DNA from: Deltaproteobacteria bacterium
GTDB taxonomy: Bacteria; Desulfobacterota; Desulfobulbia; Desulfobulbales; VMSU01
DNA: 36,529 nt
NCBI GenBank assembly: GCA_021782655.1
Contig: JAJXUT010000015.1
Span: 1-36,529 of the forward strand
Direction: 5' to 3'
Shown here: positions 14,950-22,782 of the stretch, piece by piece
Layout: each line of letters begins with the position of its first letter
How positions within the stretch are numbered: position 1 is the first letter of the stretch
Made by a program: the position numbers and the translations under genes
The notes under the pieces: model-generated
Seen by the model: the letters and a program-made list of their open reading frames with translations, nothing else
What the model was told of the DNA's origin: nothing
Databases searched by the model: none

Positions 14950-15196
14950 GTTTGAAAACGATCCTTTTTGAGGTTGAATTCCTGCCTTAACGCAAGAAAA
15001 ATTTTTGGCTCTTTACCACCGACTATTTCCTTTGTCAATCGCTATCCTCACCCCTTGGGAGACAATGGGCTGCCACCTGGCGAAAAGGTAGTCGGTTATG
15101 ACCTGCCTTGCGAGATCATCAGCTCTGGACACCATTTGCCCAGATCAGGTATGGTGTGGTGCCCTATCGTGATCGAGCCCGTCCGCCGAATCTGGC
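14950..15196. other. Intergenic stretch without a recognised gene
   Basis: This lies between the candidate Cys-rich peptide and the FliA-controlled gene. A 93-codon frame crosses it on the plus strand but has no ribosome site, no family resemblance, and runs into the antisense of the next gene. The base composition is less GC-rich than the flanks. A short stretch near 15076 (CGAAAAGGTAGTCGG) resembles the edge of the interspersed repeat family but is too short to call. Confidence 0.4.
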
Positions 15197-15580
15197 TTAG
15201 CCCTCGATGGCCTTCTGGATTGAGGATTCGCCTGCCTCTTCCGCGCTAGACGTTTGAGGCGTTGCCGCCACCTGGGCTGCTGTCTGTTGCGCCCCCGAGG
15301 CGGTCGCTGCGGGAGTTGTACTCAGGTAGCTGTTGACCGTCTTAATGTCTATGCCCATTTTCATGGCAATCTGGGTGGGGGTCTGGCCGGCTATTTTCAA
15401 GGAACGGGCCAGCGCGGCGCCACTTAGTTGCACGCTGTCTTGGGGGGATTGAACCGCCACGGGCGGTTGCTCGGGGGCTACGGGCTGCCGCTTGGTGGCC
15501 GCCGGGGCAGGGGATGAGGTGGCAGGCGTGGCCACGGGAGGCGGTGAGCTGACATTTGCGGCGATGGGATTGATTGCCAT
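15197..15580 (-). CDS. Small FliA-regulated protein with helix-turn-helix-like motif
   Basis: A 127-residue protein starting at ATG 15580 behind AAGGAGAG. Residues 1-45 are Pro/Ala/Ser-rich and disordered. DSVQLSGAALARSLKIAGQ (48-66) leads into TPTQIAMKMGIDIKTVNSYLS (67-87), which resembles the recognition part of a LuxR-type helix-turn-helix, and the rest is low-complexity Ala/Thr/Ser. It is too small for a normal regulator. The near-perfect sigma28 promoter upstream places it in the flagellar late-gene regulon, and the DSVQLS block is loosely like FlgM. I do not recognise an exact family. A role in flagellar or surface regulation is inference. Confidence 0.75.
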   Translation of the reverse strand: MAINPIAANVSSPPPVATPATSSPAPAATKRQPVAPEQPPVAVQSPQDSVQLSGAALARSLKIAGQTPTQIAMKMGIDIKTVNSYLSTTPAATASGAQQTAAQVAATPQTSSAEEAGESSIQKAIEG

Positions 15581-15606
15581 TTCTTCTCTCCTTAGGAGTA
15601 ATGGTC

Positions 15607-15629
15607 CTATCTGGCGTTCTGCCAGATAG
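15607..15629 (-). other. Perfect hairpin in the leader of the FliA-regulated gene
   Basis: CTATCTGGC (15607-15615) and GCCAGATAG (15621-15629) pair exactly around a 5-base loop. It lies between the predicted transcript start and the ribosome-binding site, so it could stabilise the message or control translation. Confidence 0.6.
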
Positions 15630-15645
15630 TTACAGCTTATAATCG

Positions 15646-15672
15646 CTATCGGCAACTTCCGGTAAAACTTTA
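15646..15672 (-). promoter_or_regulatory. Sigma28 (FliA) promoter
   Basis: On the minus strand TAAAGTTT (15672-15665), 11 bases, then GCCGATAG (15653-15646). The FliA consensus is TAAAGTTT-N11-GCCGATAA, so 15 of 16 positions match with exact spacing. The transcript would start about 15639, some 60 bases before the ATG at 15580. Confidence 0.88.
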
Positions 15673-15731
15673 ATTCTGATTCAACAAGTTGCTGGCCCCA
15701 CAAGACCAGCTTAATGCAAGAGTGTCCTTAG

Positions 15732-17099
15732 TTGAAAACATTAGCAATCGCCCTGTATGCCCTGCGCCGTAATATCCTGAGGTCGGTCTTAACCTGCCTG
15801 GGGATCATCATCGGCATCGCGGCGGTTATCGCCATGGCTGAGATCGGACGCGGGTCGGCACGGGCCATAGAGCAAAATATCGCCAAAATGGGCGCCAATA
15901 TCGTGCAGATCGATCCCAGCGATGTCGTCAAGGCGGGCATAAGCTCTGGCGCGGGTGGCCAGGTGACGCTGGTGCCCGCCGATGCCGACGCGATCAGGCG
16001 TGAATGCTCGGGGGTGCGCTGGATATCGCCCAGCGTTGATGGCCACCTGCAAGTGATTTATGGCAACAAGAACTATGCGCCCCAGAACGTGCAGGGGATC
16101 ACGCCAACGTACCTGCGGATTCGCGGCTGGACGGAAATGGCGCAAGGCAAGGCGTTCACCGACGAAGACGTGAAACGCAGCGCCCCTGTCTGTCTGATGG
16201 GGCAAGTTCCGGCCCACGAGTTGTTCGGCAGCGACTCACCGGTGGGGAAGGAGGTGCGAGTGAAAAATGTCCAGCTCCGGGTGGTCGGGTTGCTGGCCCC
16301 AAAGGGCGCCAACGCGCTTGGCCGGGATATGGACGATGTGGTGCTGGTGCCGTGGACCACCCTGAAGTTCCGGCTCATAGGCTTGCGGCAATCGGCGGCG
16401 GCTCAGCAAATCACAGCGACGACGGATGTAAACGAGATGGCCTCGTTAACCAAGCTCTATCCCGGCCAGCAAATGCAACTCTACCCGGACGAGTCAGCCG
16501 CGCAACTCATGGATTTCCCGCTGTTGACGCGCTTTACTGATGTGGATGACATATTTGTGGCCGCCGACTCCGCCCAGCAACTGCCGGAGTTAAAACGTCA
16601 GATCACGGCCCTGTTGCGCGAGCGGCATCAAACCCCAGCCTCAGCGCCTGATGACTTCCGCATCCGCGACTGGACGGAAATCACTGAAACTTTGGCCGCG
16701 TCCACCCGCCTGATAGGCAACCTGCTCCTGTGCGTGTCCTTGATTTCGCTGCTGGTTGGGGGAGTTGGCATCATGAATATCATGCTGGTTGCGGTTACGG
16801 AACGCACGCGTGAAATCGGTCTGCGCATGGCGGTGGGCGCCAAGGCGAGTGACATACGAAAACAGTTTCTGGCAGAGGCCGCCCTGCTCTGCCTGGCCGG
16901 CGGCGGGGCGGGAATCGCCTTGGGCCGGGGCGTATCCTGGGCGGTTACCGCCCTTTTGGGTTGGCCGACCATCTTCTCCCTGCCTGCCATGCTGGCGGCG
17001 GTAATGGTTTCCGGGATGGTGGGCTTGATTTTTGGTCTATACCCGGCCTGGAAGGCCTCGCGGTTGAACCCAATCGATGCCCTAAGGTACGAACATTGA
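15732..17099 (+). CDS. MacB/FtsX-type ABC transporter permease (orphan)
   Basis: A 455-residue inner-membrane protein with the MacB layout. TM1 is near 16-36 (CLGIIIGIAAVIAMAEIG), followed by a large periplasmic MacB-PCD domain (about 40-325) and three C-terminal helices with the family motif VGGVGIMNIMLVAVTERTREIGLRMA and the ending PIDALRYEH. The start is a TTG at 15732 immediately preceded by an in-frame TAG, so no longer N-terminus is possible, and the Shine-Dalgarno is poor. No ABC ATPase or MacA-like adaptor is adjacent, so its motor must come from elsewhere. Codon use is less GC-biased than most neighbours. The stop TGA is the first triplet of repeat copy 3. Confidence 0.85.
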   Translation: MKTLAIALYALRRNILRSVLTCLGIIIGIAAVIAMAEIGRGSARAIEQNIAKMGANIVQIDPSDVVKAGISSGAGGQVTLVPADADAIRRECSGVRWISPSVDGHLQVIYGNKNYAPQNVQGITPTYLRIRGWTEMAQGKAFTDEDVKRSAPVCLMGQVPAHELFGSDSPVGKEVRVKNVQLRVVGLLAPKGANALGRDMDDVVLVPWTTLKFRLIGLRQSAAAQQITATTDVNEMASLTKLYPGQQMQLYPDESAAQLMDFPLLTRFTDVDDIFVAADSAQQLPELKRQITALLRERHQTPASAPDDFRIRDWTEITETLAASTRLIGNLLLCVSLISLLVGGVGIMNIMLVAVTERTREIGLRMAVGAKASDIRKQFLAEAALLCLAGGGAGIALGRGVSWAVTALLGWPTIFSLPAMLAAVMVSGMVGLIFGLYPAWKASRLNPIDALRYEH

Positions 17100-17213
17100 T
17101 GGTTTTGTAAAAGGTAGCCGATGGCTAAGCAAGAGGGCCGATATGCAAGGAGCGGGGCGCGTGTGCCGAAGGGCAGGCAGGGCTCCGGGCCGCGCCCCGC
17201 AAGGGGAAGGCCG
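17097..17213. repeat. Interspersed repeat copy 3
   Basis: It starts TGATGGTTTTGTAAAAGG and carries CCGATGGCTAAGCAAGAGGG followed by CCGATATGCAAGG, nearly identical to copy 2 over about 37 bases. The leading TGA is the stop codon of the MacB-type gene. The distal half has diverged (GGGCGCGTGTGCCG onward) and ends near the stop of the PEP-synthase-like gene, filling the convergent gap. Confidence 0.75.
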
Positions 17214-19745
17214 TCAAAAGTCGCCGGCCAGAAAGCGTTTGGCGTAGAGGCCGATGTCCTCCTCGTTCGCCAGCTCGGCGTCGAGCTGGCGGGTGAAGGC
17301 GACTAGGCGGCCCGCCATCTCCAGGAGGCGAAGCAGCTCGTCTTGTTCGAGGTGGGAGACGCGGGCGATGAGGAAGTCGCCCTTGCTCTTGGACATAAAG
17401 CCGTATTCGGCGAGTACCAGCTCCATCATCTGCAGCCGGCGTGAGCGCTTGACCAGGTCGGCGGCCCCGCCCACGAAGCGGAAATAGAGGTGGTTGTTGG
17501 CGGCCCGTTCGCAGCAGTAGCTGTCGATGAGGTTGAAGTGGTAGCCGAAGCGCAGGCCGAGGTTGACGTACTCGCGGCTTATGCCGGCGAAGTTGTCCAC
17601 CCCGCCGCTGGCCGTCAGCTCCTGGGCCCTGGCGATGCCGCTTAGTAAGTCTCTGGCACTCATGGCCACTTGTCCGGTGCGCCAGGCCCCGGGGGTGGTC
17701 AGCCCCTTGATGATGGCGGCCAGTGGCCGGGAGGCCACCTGCTCCTGGCCGATTTTAGGGCCCGTGCCCGCCGCCACCCCGCCGCCCAGATCGACCAGCC
17801 TGATCACCACCGGCACCGTCAGCGTAAGCTGGAAGACCTGGCCTTTGGCCTTGGGGGCGCGGGCGGAGTCGATGATTTGCTGGATGGATTTTTCGTGCAG
17901 GAAACGGAGCACGTCGTGCAGGGTGCGGCAGCGTTCGGGGCTGAACTCCTCCACCAGGGGGTTGACCAGGTTTAAGGGCGAGATGTAGCGCAGGATGTAC
18001 TTTTTACGTCGGAACTCGAACAACTCCTCCATCCCCGCCCCGGATGGCTTGCGGCGGGCGAGCACCTCCGGGTCCAGGCCGTCGTACACCCGGCTCTTGC
18101 CCTCGTCGTCGCACTCCAGGGTGATTTCCTGGCCGTGGCGGATCAGGCTCGTGGCCTGGCCGGTGTTGACCAGGGTGGGGATCTTGAACTCCCGGCATAC
18201 CGAGGCCATGTGGCTGGCCAGGGCCCCGATGTCGGTGATGATGGCGCTGACGTAGGGCAGCACCCGCACGAACTGGGGCGAGTCGTGTTCCGCCACCAGC
18301 ACCGCCCCCTTGGGGAAGGCGTCGAGGTCGGACGGATGCCTGACCACGAAGGCCTTGCCCGCCGCGATTCCCCGGCGGACCACCAGGCCCGTGTCCCGCA
18401 TCAGGAGCGGGCATCCCCCGTCTGGGGCCGGGCCGTCCGCTGGCCTTTCGCCGCCCTCCACGGTCAGTGGCCTAGCCTGAAGCAGGTGGAGCTGGCCCTC
18501 CTGGTCCAGGCTCCACTCCACGTCTTGCGGGCCCTTGAAGTAGGACTCGATGGTCTGACCCCAGCCGGCCAGGGTCAGCGCCTGCTCCTGGCTCAGGCAC
18601 GCTCTGGCCCGCTGTTCCTCGGGGGTGGCGACGTTTTTGATCCCGAGGGCGGGATCAAGGACGCTCATGATCCGCTTCTGGCCGCAGGTGGCGGCGAGCA
18701 GGCGGGGTGGCTCCCCCTTGGCGATCCGGTAGAGATCGGGATCGGTGGCCCCGTCCACCACCGAGGGGCCGTAGCCCCAGGCGGCGTTGACGATGATCTG
18801 CTCCCGGTCGCCGGAGACCGGGTCGGCGGTGTACATCACCCCGCTCGCCGCCGCCTCGATCATCGCCAGGCAGCCCACCGGCATCTTGATCGTGCCGGGC
18901 CGGTAGCCGAGCCGGCGCTGGTATTCCACCGCCCCCGGGGAGAACAGGCTGGCAAGCACCGTCCGGTAGGCGGCGCCGACCGCCTCCCCGGTGGGGGGGA
19001 CGTTCAGCACCGTCTCGAACTGGCCGGCGAAGGAGAAGAGGTCGTCCTCCTCCTCGGCGCTCGAGCGCACCGCCAGCCGCAGTTTTCGACCCTGGGGGGC
19101 CAGGAGGAGTTCGGCCAGCGCCCGCTCGATTCCTTCCTTGAGCCCCGGCGACGGCTCGCCGGCCTGGATCGTGTGGCGCAGGGCCGCCAACTCCCCCTCG
19201 GCGGGCGAGTCGCCCAGGAAGTTTATGGCCTCTTGCAGGTGGTTGTGGCGGATGAACTCGTCGAAGGCGCGGCTGGTGATGGCGAAGCCGTCGGGGATGG
19301 GGAGGTTGAGGGTGTTTTTTAGCTCGGCCAGGTGGAAGTTTTTGCCCCCCACCTCCCGGCCCCGGTCCCAGGGGAGGCGGGCAAGCGGCAGGATCAGCTC
19401 CGCCCCCGTCTCGCCCTGGCCGGTGAGCATGAAGGAAATAAGTGAGTTTATGCGGGTAAAGGCCGGGGCGATTTGATACTGGCCGCCGGTCAGCAGGGTG
19501 AAGTTGGCCAGCGAGGCCTCGATGGCCCCGGTCAGCTCCCGGTGGGCCTCTTGCAGGTACTTGGTGTCGAAGATGTAGTTGCCGGAGAGCTTCTCGCCCA
19601 GGTCGGTGATGATCGAAAGCGCCTGGTTGTTGGTGGCCAGCACCGCCTGGAATAGGTGGAACAGTTCCTTTAAGTCGAGCCGCCTGGGGCCGGAGGCGGC
19701 CCGTCCCGGCAGGAGGGCGGCGATTTTTTTAATTAGCTCGCGCAT
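17214..19745 (-). CDS. PEP-synthase-like phosphotransferase (ATP-grasp + phospho-His domain, no PEP barrel)
   Basis: An 843-residue protein. The PPDK/PEP-synthase ATP-grasp domain spans about 133-430: VGGKNFHLAEL, VRSSAEEED (227-235), SGVMYTADP (301-309), QDVEWSLD (407-414), QARPL (423-427). The swivelling phospho-His domain spans about 452-556, with H512 in ALASHMASVCREF in the place of the catalytic His. The usual C-terminal PEP/pyruvate TIM barrel is absent. Residues 560-843 and 1-130 are unlike the standard enzyme. ATP-driven phosphorylation of H512 is expected, but the acceptor is unknown (rifampin phosphotransferase shows that such layouts can use other acceptors). It is the last gene of the operon with the receiver, kinase and DUF202-like proteins. 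Confidence 0.82.
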   Translation of the reverse strand: MRELIKKIAALLPGRAASGPRRLDLKELFHLFQAVLATNNQALSIITDLGEKLSGNYIFDTKYLQEAHRELTGAIEASLANFTLLTGGQYQIAPAFTRINSLISFMLTGQGETGAELILPLARLPWDRGREVGGKNFHLAELKNTLNLPIPDGFAITSRAFDEFIRHNHLQEAINFLGDSPAEGELAALRHTIQAGEPSPGLKEGIERALAELLLAPQGRKLRLAVRSSAEEEDDLFSFAGQFETVLNVPPTGEAVGAAYRTVLASLFSPGAVEYQRRLGYRPGTIKMPVGCLAMIEAAASGVMYTADPVSGDREQIIVNAAWGYGPSVVDGATDPDLYRIAKGEPPRLLAATCGQKRIMSVLDPALGIKNVATPEEQRARACLSQEQALTLAGWGQTIESYFKGPQDVEWSLDQEGQLHLLQARPLTVEGGERPADGPAPDGGCPLLMRDTGLVVRRGIAAGKAFVVRHPSDLDAFPKGAVLVAEHDSPQFVRVLPYVSAIITDIGALASHMASVCREFKIPTLVNTGQATSLIRHGQEITLECDDEGKSRVYDGLDPEVLARRKPSGAGMEELFEFRRKKYILRYISPLNLVNPLVEEFSPERCRTLHDVLRFLHEKSIQQIIDSARAPKAKGQVFQLTLTVPVVIRLVDLGGGVAAGTGPKIGQEQVASRPLAAIIKGLTTPGAWRTGQVAMSARDLLSGIARAQELTASGGVDNFAGISREYVNLGLRFGYHFNLIDSYCCERAANNHLYFRFVGGAADLVKRSRRLQMMELVLAEYGFMSKSKGDFLIARVSHLEQDELLRLLEMAGRLVAFTRQLDAELANEEDIGLYAKRFLAGDF

Positions 19746-19766
19746 CTAGTCGCGGGCCGGGCGGCC

Positions 19767-20132
19767 TTAGCCCTCACCCAGGGCCTTGCGGATGGACTGC
19801 TTGAGCTCCTTGATCTTCACCGGCTTGGGGAAGAAGTCGTGGACGTTGTCGCGCAGGGCCTCGATCGCCACGTCCAGGTGGGCGAAGGCGGTGATCATGA
19901 TTACCACCGTCTCGGGGTAGAAACGCTTGACGGTGCGCAGCACCTCCAGGCCGTCGATGCCCTTCATCTTCAGGTCGGTGACCACCACGTCGAATTTCTT
20001 CTCGGTGAGCCGGGCCAGGGCCGCCTCGCCGCCTAGGAAGGTCTCGACCTCGTAGCCGTCCTGCTCTAGGGACAGCTTGGCCATGTCGCCGACGATCTTC
20101 TCGTCGTCGATAATCATCACGCTATGACTCAT
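19767..20132 (-). CDS. Stand-alone CheY-like response regulator receiver
   Basis: A 121-residue protein with only a receiver domain. The acidic pair is in IIDDEK (D9, D10), the phosphoacceptor D53 is in VVTDLKMKG, the Thr is in MITAFA and the Lys is in FFPKP. There is no output domain, so it must act through a protein partner or phosphorelay. I chose the ATG at 20132 because AGAGG lies 7 bases upstream (a GTG at 20138 is in frame). It overlaps the kinase stop by 11 bases, so it is the cognate receiver, and it precedes the PEP-synthase-like gene by 21 bases. Confidence 0.9.
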   Translation of the reverse strand: MSHSVMIIDDEKIVGDMAKLSLEQDGYEVETFLGGEAALARLTEKKFDVVVTDLKMKGIDGLEVLRTVKRFYPETVVIMITAFAHLDVAIEALRDNVHDFFPKPVKIKELKQSIRKALGEG

Positions 20133-21540
20133 CGGCACACCTCTTTAATTTTTTGCAGGTGGGCAGGGTGATGGTGAAGGCGGTGCCCCGGCCCACCGCG
20201 CTCTCCACGTGGATGCTGCCCTGATGGTTTTTGATGATCCCGTAGCTGACCCACAGCCCCAGCCCGGTGCCGGCGTCCCCCTTGGTGGTGAAGAAGGGAT
20301 CGAAGATATGATCCAGCAACTCCGGGGGGATGCCCTTGCCGGTGTCGCTGATGGTGATCTCCACCTCCTCTGCGTCCGGCAGATGGCGGGTGGCGATCTT
20401 TAGCTCGCCGCCCGGCTTCATGGCCTGGATGGCGTTGGTGGCCATGTTGACCAGCACCTGCTGGATCTGGTGCTCGTCGATGTACAGGGGAGGCGGGTTC
20501 TCCGCCAGGTCGAGCCTAAGTTTGATGCTCGACACGTCCAGCATGTTGCGCACCAGGTTCAAGGTCTTCTGGATCACCTCGGAGAGTTGTTTCTCCTCTA
20601 GTTGCTGCTGCTTGGGCTTGGCGTAGTCGAGCAGGCTCTTGATGGTGGTTCGGAGCCGCTCGGTCTGTTCCTCGATCTGCTCCATGAAGCCTAGGCGTTG
20701 TTCCTTGGCCAGATGATCATACACCTCGACGTAGGTCTGGGCAATCATCGAAATGTTGTTTAGCGGGTTGTTCAGCTCGTGGGCCACCCCGGCCACCAGC
20801 ACCCCGATCGAGGCCAGGCGTTTGGACTGGACGATTTCCTGTTCCCGTCGCCGCAGTTCCTCGGCCATGGTGTTGATGGCGGTGATCACCGCCCCCAGCT
20901 CGTCGGGGGAGGGGGCGGTGTCGATCCGCTGGTAATTGCCCCGGGAAATAGATTGGGTCAGGGCCATGATCCGGCGCAGGGAGCGGCGCAGGCTCTGGCC
21001 GCTGAACAGGCTGAAGAGAAAGGCCAGATAGATCACCGCCATGAACGAGTAGCGCATCACCTTGGTGGTGCGGCCGATGATCTGGCCCACCCGTTCCCGT
21101 TCCAGGGAGGTGATGTCCTCGGAGAAGAGCTTGAGTTTCTGGCCCGTCTCCCTTAGCCGTTGCAGACCCTCGTGGTCTTGGCGGCCGCCCGCTGCCGCTT
21201 GTTTCACCTTTTTTTGGTAGTCTTTAAGGAGGTTGTTGAGCTGGGTGAAGTTGCCCTCGCCCACCGCCCGGATGACGTCCCGGCTCTGGTCGTCTAAGTT
21301 CTGGCGGGCGGCGTCGATTTTTTTTGAGATTTCGAGCAGGGCGCTGTCGTCGCCGTAGAGGAAGAAGTTTTTTTCCGACAGCCGCATCTCCAGAAAGCCC
21401 GCGTTCAGGTCGTCGGCGAACTCGGCGAAGCGCAGCTTGGTGAGGATCTGGTTGAAGCTGTGCATGGCGAACAGCCCGATGATCACCATCAGGCAGATGT
21501 TTACCGCGTGGGACAGGTAGAAACGGTACTCGATCTTCAT
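20122..21540 (-). CDS. Membrane sensor histidine kinase
   Basis: A 472-residue kinase. TM1 is about 10-28, a sensory region of about 130 residues (helical, MCP-like four-helix-bundle look) follows, TM2 is about 163-180, HAMP about 181-233, HisKA with H254 in GVAHELNNPLNN, and an HATPase domain with DTGKGIPPELLDHIFDPFFTTK and TGLGLW. The start is the ATG at 21540 behind GGAGGGG, 12 bases after the preceding DUF202-like gene. The input signal is unknown, but the position implies that it reads the state of the DUF202-like membrane proteins or their ligand. Confidence 0.93.
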   Translation of the reverse strand: MKIEYRFYLSHAVNICLMVIIGLFAMHSFNQILTKLRFAEFADDLNAGFLEMRLSEKNFFLYGDDSALLEISKKIDAARQNLDDQSRDVIRAVGEGNFTQLNNLLKDYQKKVKQAAAGGRQDHEGLQRLRETGQKLKLFSEDITSLERERVGQIIGRTTKVMRYSFMAVIYLAFLFSLFSGQSLRRSLRRIMALTQSISRGNYQRIDTAPSPDELGAVITAINTMAEELRRREQEIVQSKRLASIGVLVAGVAHELNNPLNNISMIAQTYVEVYDHLAKEQRLGFMEQIEEQTERLRTTIKSLLDYAKPKQQQLEEKQLSEVIQKTLNLVRNMLDVSSIKLRLDLAENPPPLYIDEHQIQQVLVNMATNAIQAMKPGGELKIATRHLPDAEEVEITISDTGKGIPPELLDHIFDPFFTTKGDAGTGLGLWVSYGIIKNHQGSIHVESAVGRGTAFTITLPTCKKLKRCADES

Positions 21541-21552
21541 GGCCCCTCCGGT

Positions 21553-22782
21553 TTACGTTGGTTGCTGCCCCAGGACCTCGCTCCGGGTCTGGGGCAGTTC
21601 GGCTTGCTCCTTGCGGAATGGCATGTACCACATGATGCCATCTACCACCATCAGGAAGCCGCAGACGATGAGCAGGCAGTCGAAGATGCTGGCCGGATGC
21701 CGGCCAAAGTAGCTGAGCAAACCGGTGCCGATGGTGATGAAGGCCACCCCGGTGCGGGTCAGGGCCAGGCCGGTGCGGGCCCGGGCGTAGATGGTGCGGT
21801 AGCAGGCGGCGATGGTGCGCTGGGCGGCCAAGACGTTGCGCTCTCGGGCCAGGTGGGTGCGTTCCCGGCTGGCGGGCGAGGGGTAGAGGATGGTGCTGTG
21901 GTTGGCCAGGAAGTCGCCCAGTCGGGCCAGCATGGTCTCCTTGCTGTGGCCCTCGGGCGGCTGGGCCTCGGCGATGAAGTGGTAGTTTTCCAGGAAGAGC
22001 AGGGTGGCGGCGGTGACCTCGACAATGGTGTGGTTTTGGGGCGGGCGCATCCGGTAGCGTCGCACCTTGAGATAGACCGGCAGGGAAAAACCGCTCAATA
22101 GCGTGCCAAGGAAGATCATCAAGATCGCCATGCCGAGCGAGATGTGGAACTTGGGCGAGCTGATCAGGGTCATGGCGATGGTGATGGTGGCCAGCCCGGT
22201 GCGGGTGAAGGCCAGGGCGGTGCGGCCGGTGGCCATGTCGGTGCGGTAGCAGGCGAGCAGGGTGCGCCACTGGGCCATGGTGTTGCGCCAGAAGGCGAGC
22301 CCGGTACGCTCGGTGCCGATCAGCTCGCCGGGCGGGGCGTGCAGAAAATCCAGGCCGAACCATTGCAGGTCGTCGGCCAGGGTTACCCGGTACTCGTAGC
22401 GGCCCGGCCCCAGGCAACTGGCCACCGCCGCCGGCAGCTCCGGGTGGCTGGGATCGGCGGCGGCGATCACCAGTGAGCCGTTTAAGTTCTTGATGGCCGG
22501 AAACCAGCCCCCGCCCCTGGCCAGGGCCTCGGGGTTGACGGCGGTTAACAGTTCGGGCGGCACCGGCAGCCGTTCGTCGTACTCGATTGCGAGGCACTGG
22601 TAGTAAGCGGAGAGGGCCTGGAGTAGCTCGGCCCGGCCCGTCCCCAGCTCGTGCACCAGCAGGGCGCTCTCCGGGCGTTCTAGGCCTGGCGCCGATCGGA
22701 TCACGTCGTCCAAGGCCTCCTGGCTGACGATCCCGGCCAATACCAGGGCCTGGAGGGGATGAGCGGGCCTAGAGGTCTTCAT
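21553..22782 (-). CDS. Membrane protein with GspE-N-like domain and two Arg-heptad DUF202-like modules
   Basis: A 409-residue protein from the ATG at 22782, overlapping the upstream gene by 14 bases. Residues 10-150 resemble the N-terminal domain of GspE/MshE ATPases (ALLVHELG..., FPAIKNLNGSLVIAAADP), without the ATPase. Module 1 has Arg at 159, 166, 173, 180, 187 and 194 in the pattern R-T/N-x-L/M-A-x-x, then two membrane helices (about 196-236). Module 2 has Arg at 308, 315, 322, 329, 336 and 343, then two helices (about 345-385). The last two heptads plus helices match DUF202 (the Vtc1/YidH type, RTGLAFxRTG). No enzyme motif is seen. It is a paralogue of the upstream gene, and both precede a sensor kinase. 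Confidence 0.78.
   Translation of the reverse strand: MKTSRPAHPLQALVLAGIVSQEALDDVIRSAPGLERPESALLVHELGTGRAELLQALSAYYQCLAIEYDERLPVPPELLTAVNPEALARGGGWFPAIKNLNGSLVIAAADPSHPELPAAVASCLGPGRYEYRVTLADDLQWFGLDFLHAPPGELIGTERTGLAFWRNTMAQWRTLLACYRTDMATGRTALAFTRTGLATITIAMTLISSPKFHISLGMAILMIFLGTLLSGFSLPVYLKVRRYRMRPPQNHTIVEVTAATLLFLENYHFIAEAQPPEGHSKETMLARLGDFLANHSTILYPSPASRERTHLARERNVLAAQRTIAACYRTIYARARTGLALTRTGVAFITIGTGLLSYFGRHPASIFDCLLIVCGFLMVVDGIMWYMPFRKEQAELPQTRSEVLGQQPT

Noticed and set aside
15070-15110. Fragment resembling the interspersed repeat family (CGAAAAGGTAGTCGG)
   Set aside because: Only about 15 bases resemble the repeat edge, and the core GATGGCTAAGC is absent.
14968-15249. 93-codon plus-strand frame opposite the FliA-regulated gene
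   Set aside because: TTG start without a ribosome site, no family resemblance, and its last third is antisense to a gene with a strong promoter and Shine-Dalgarno.
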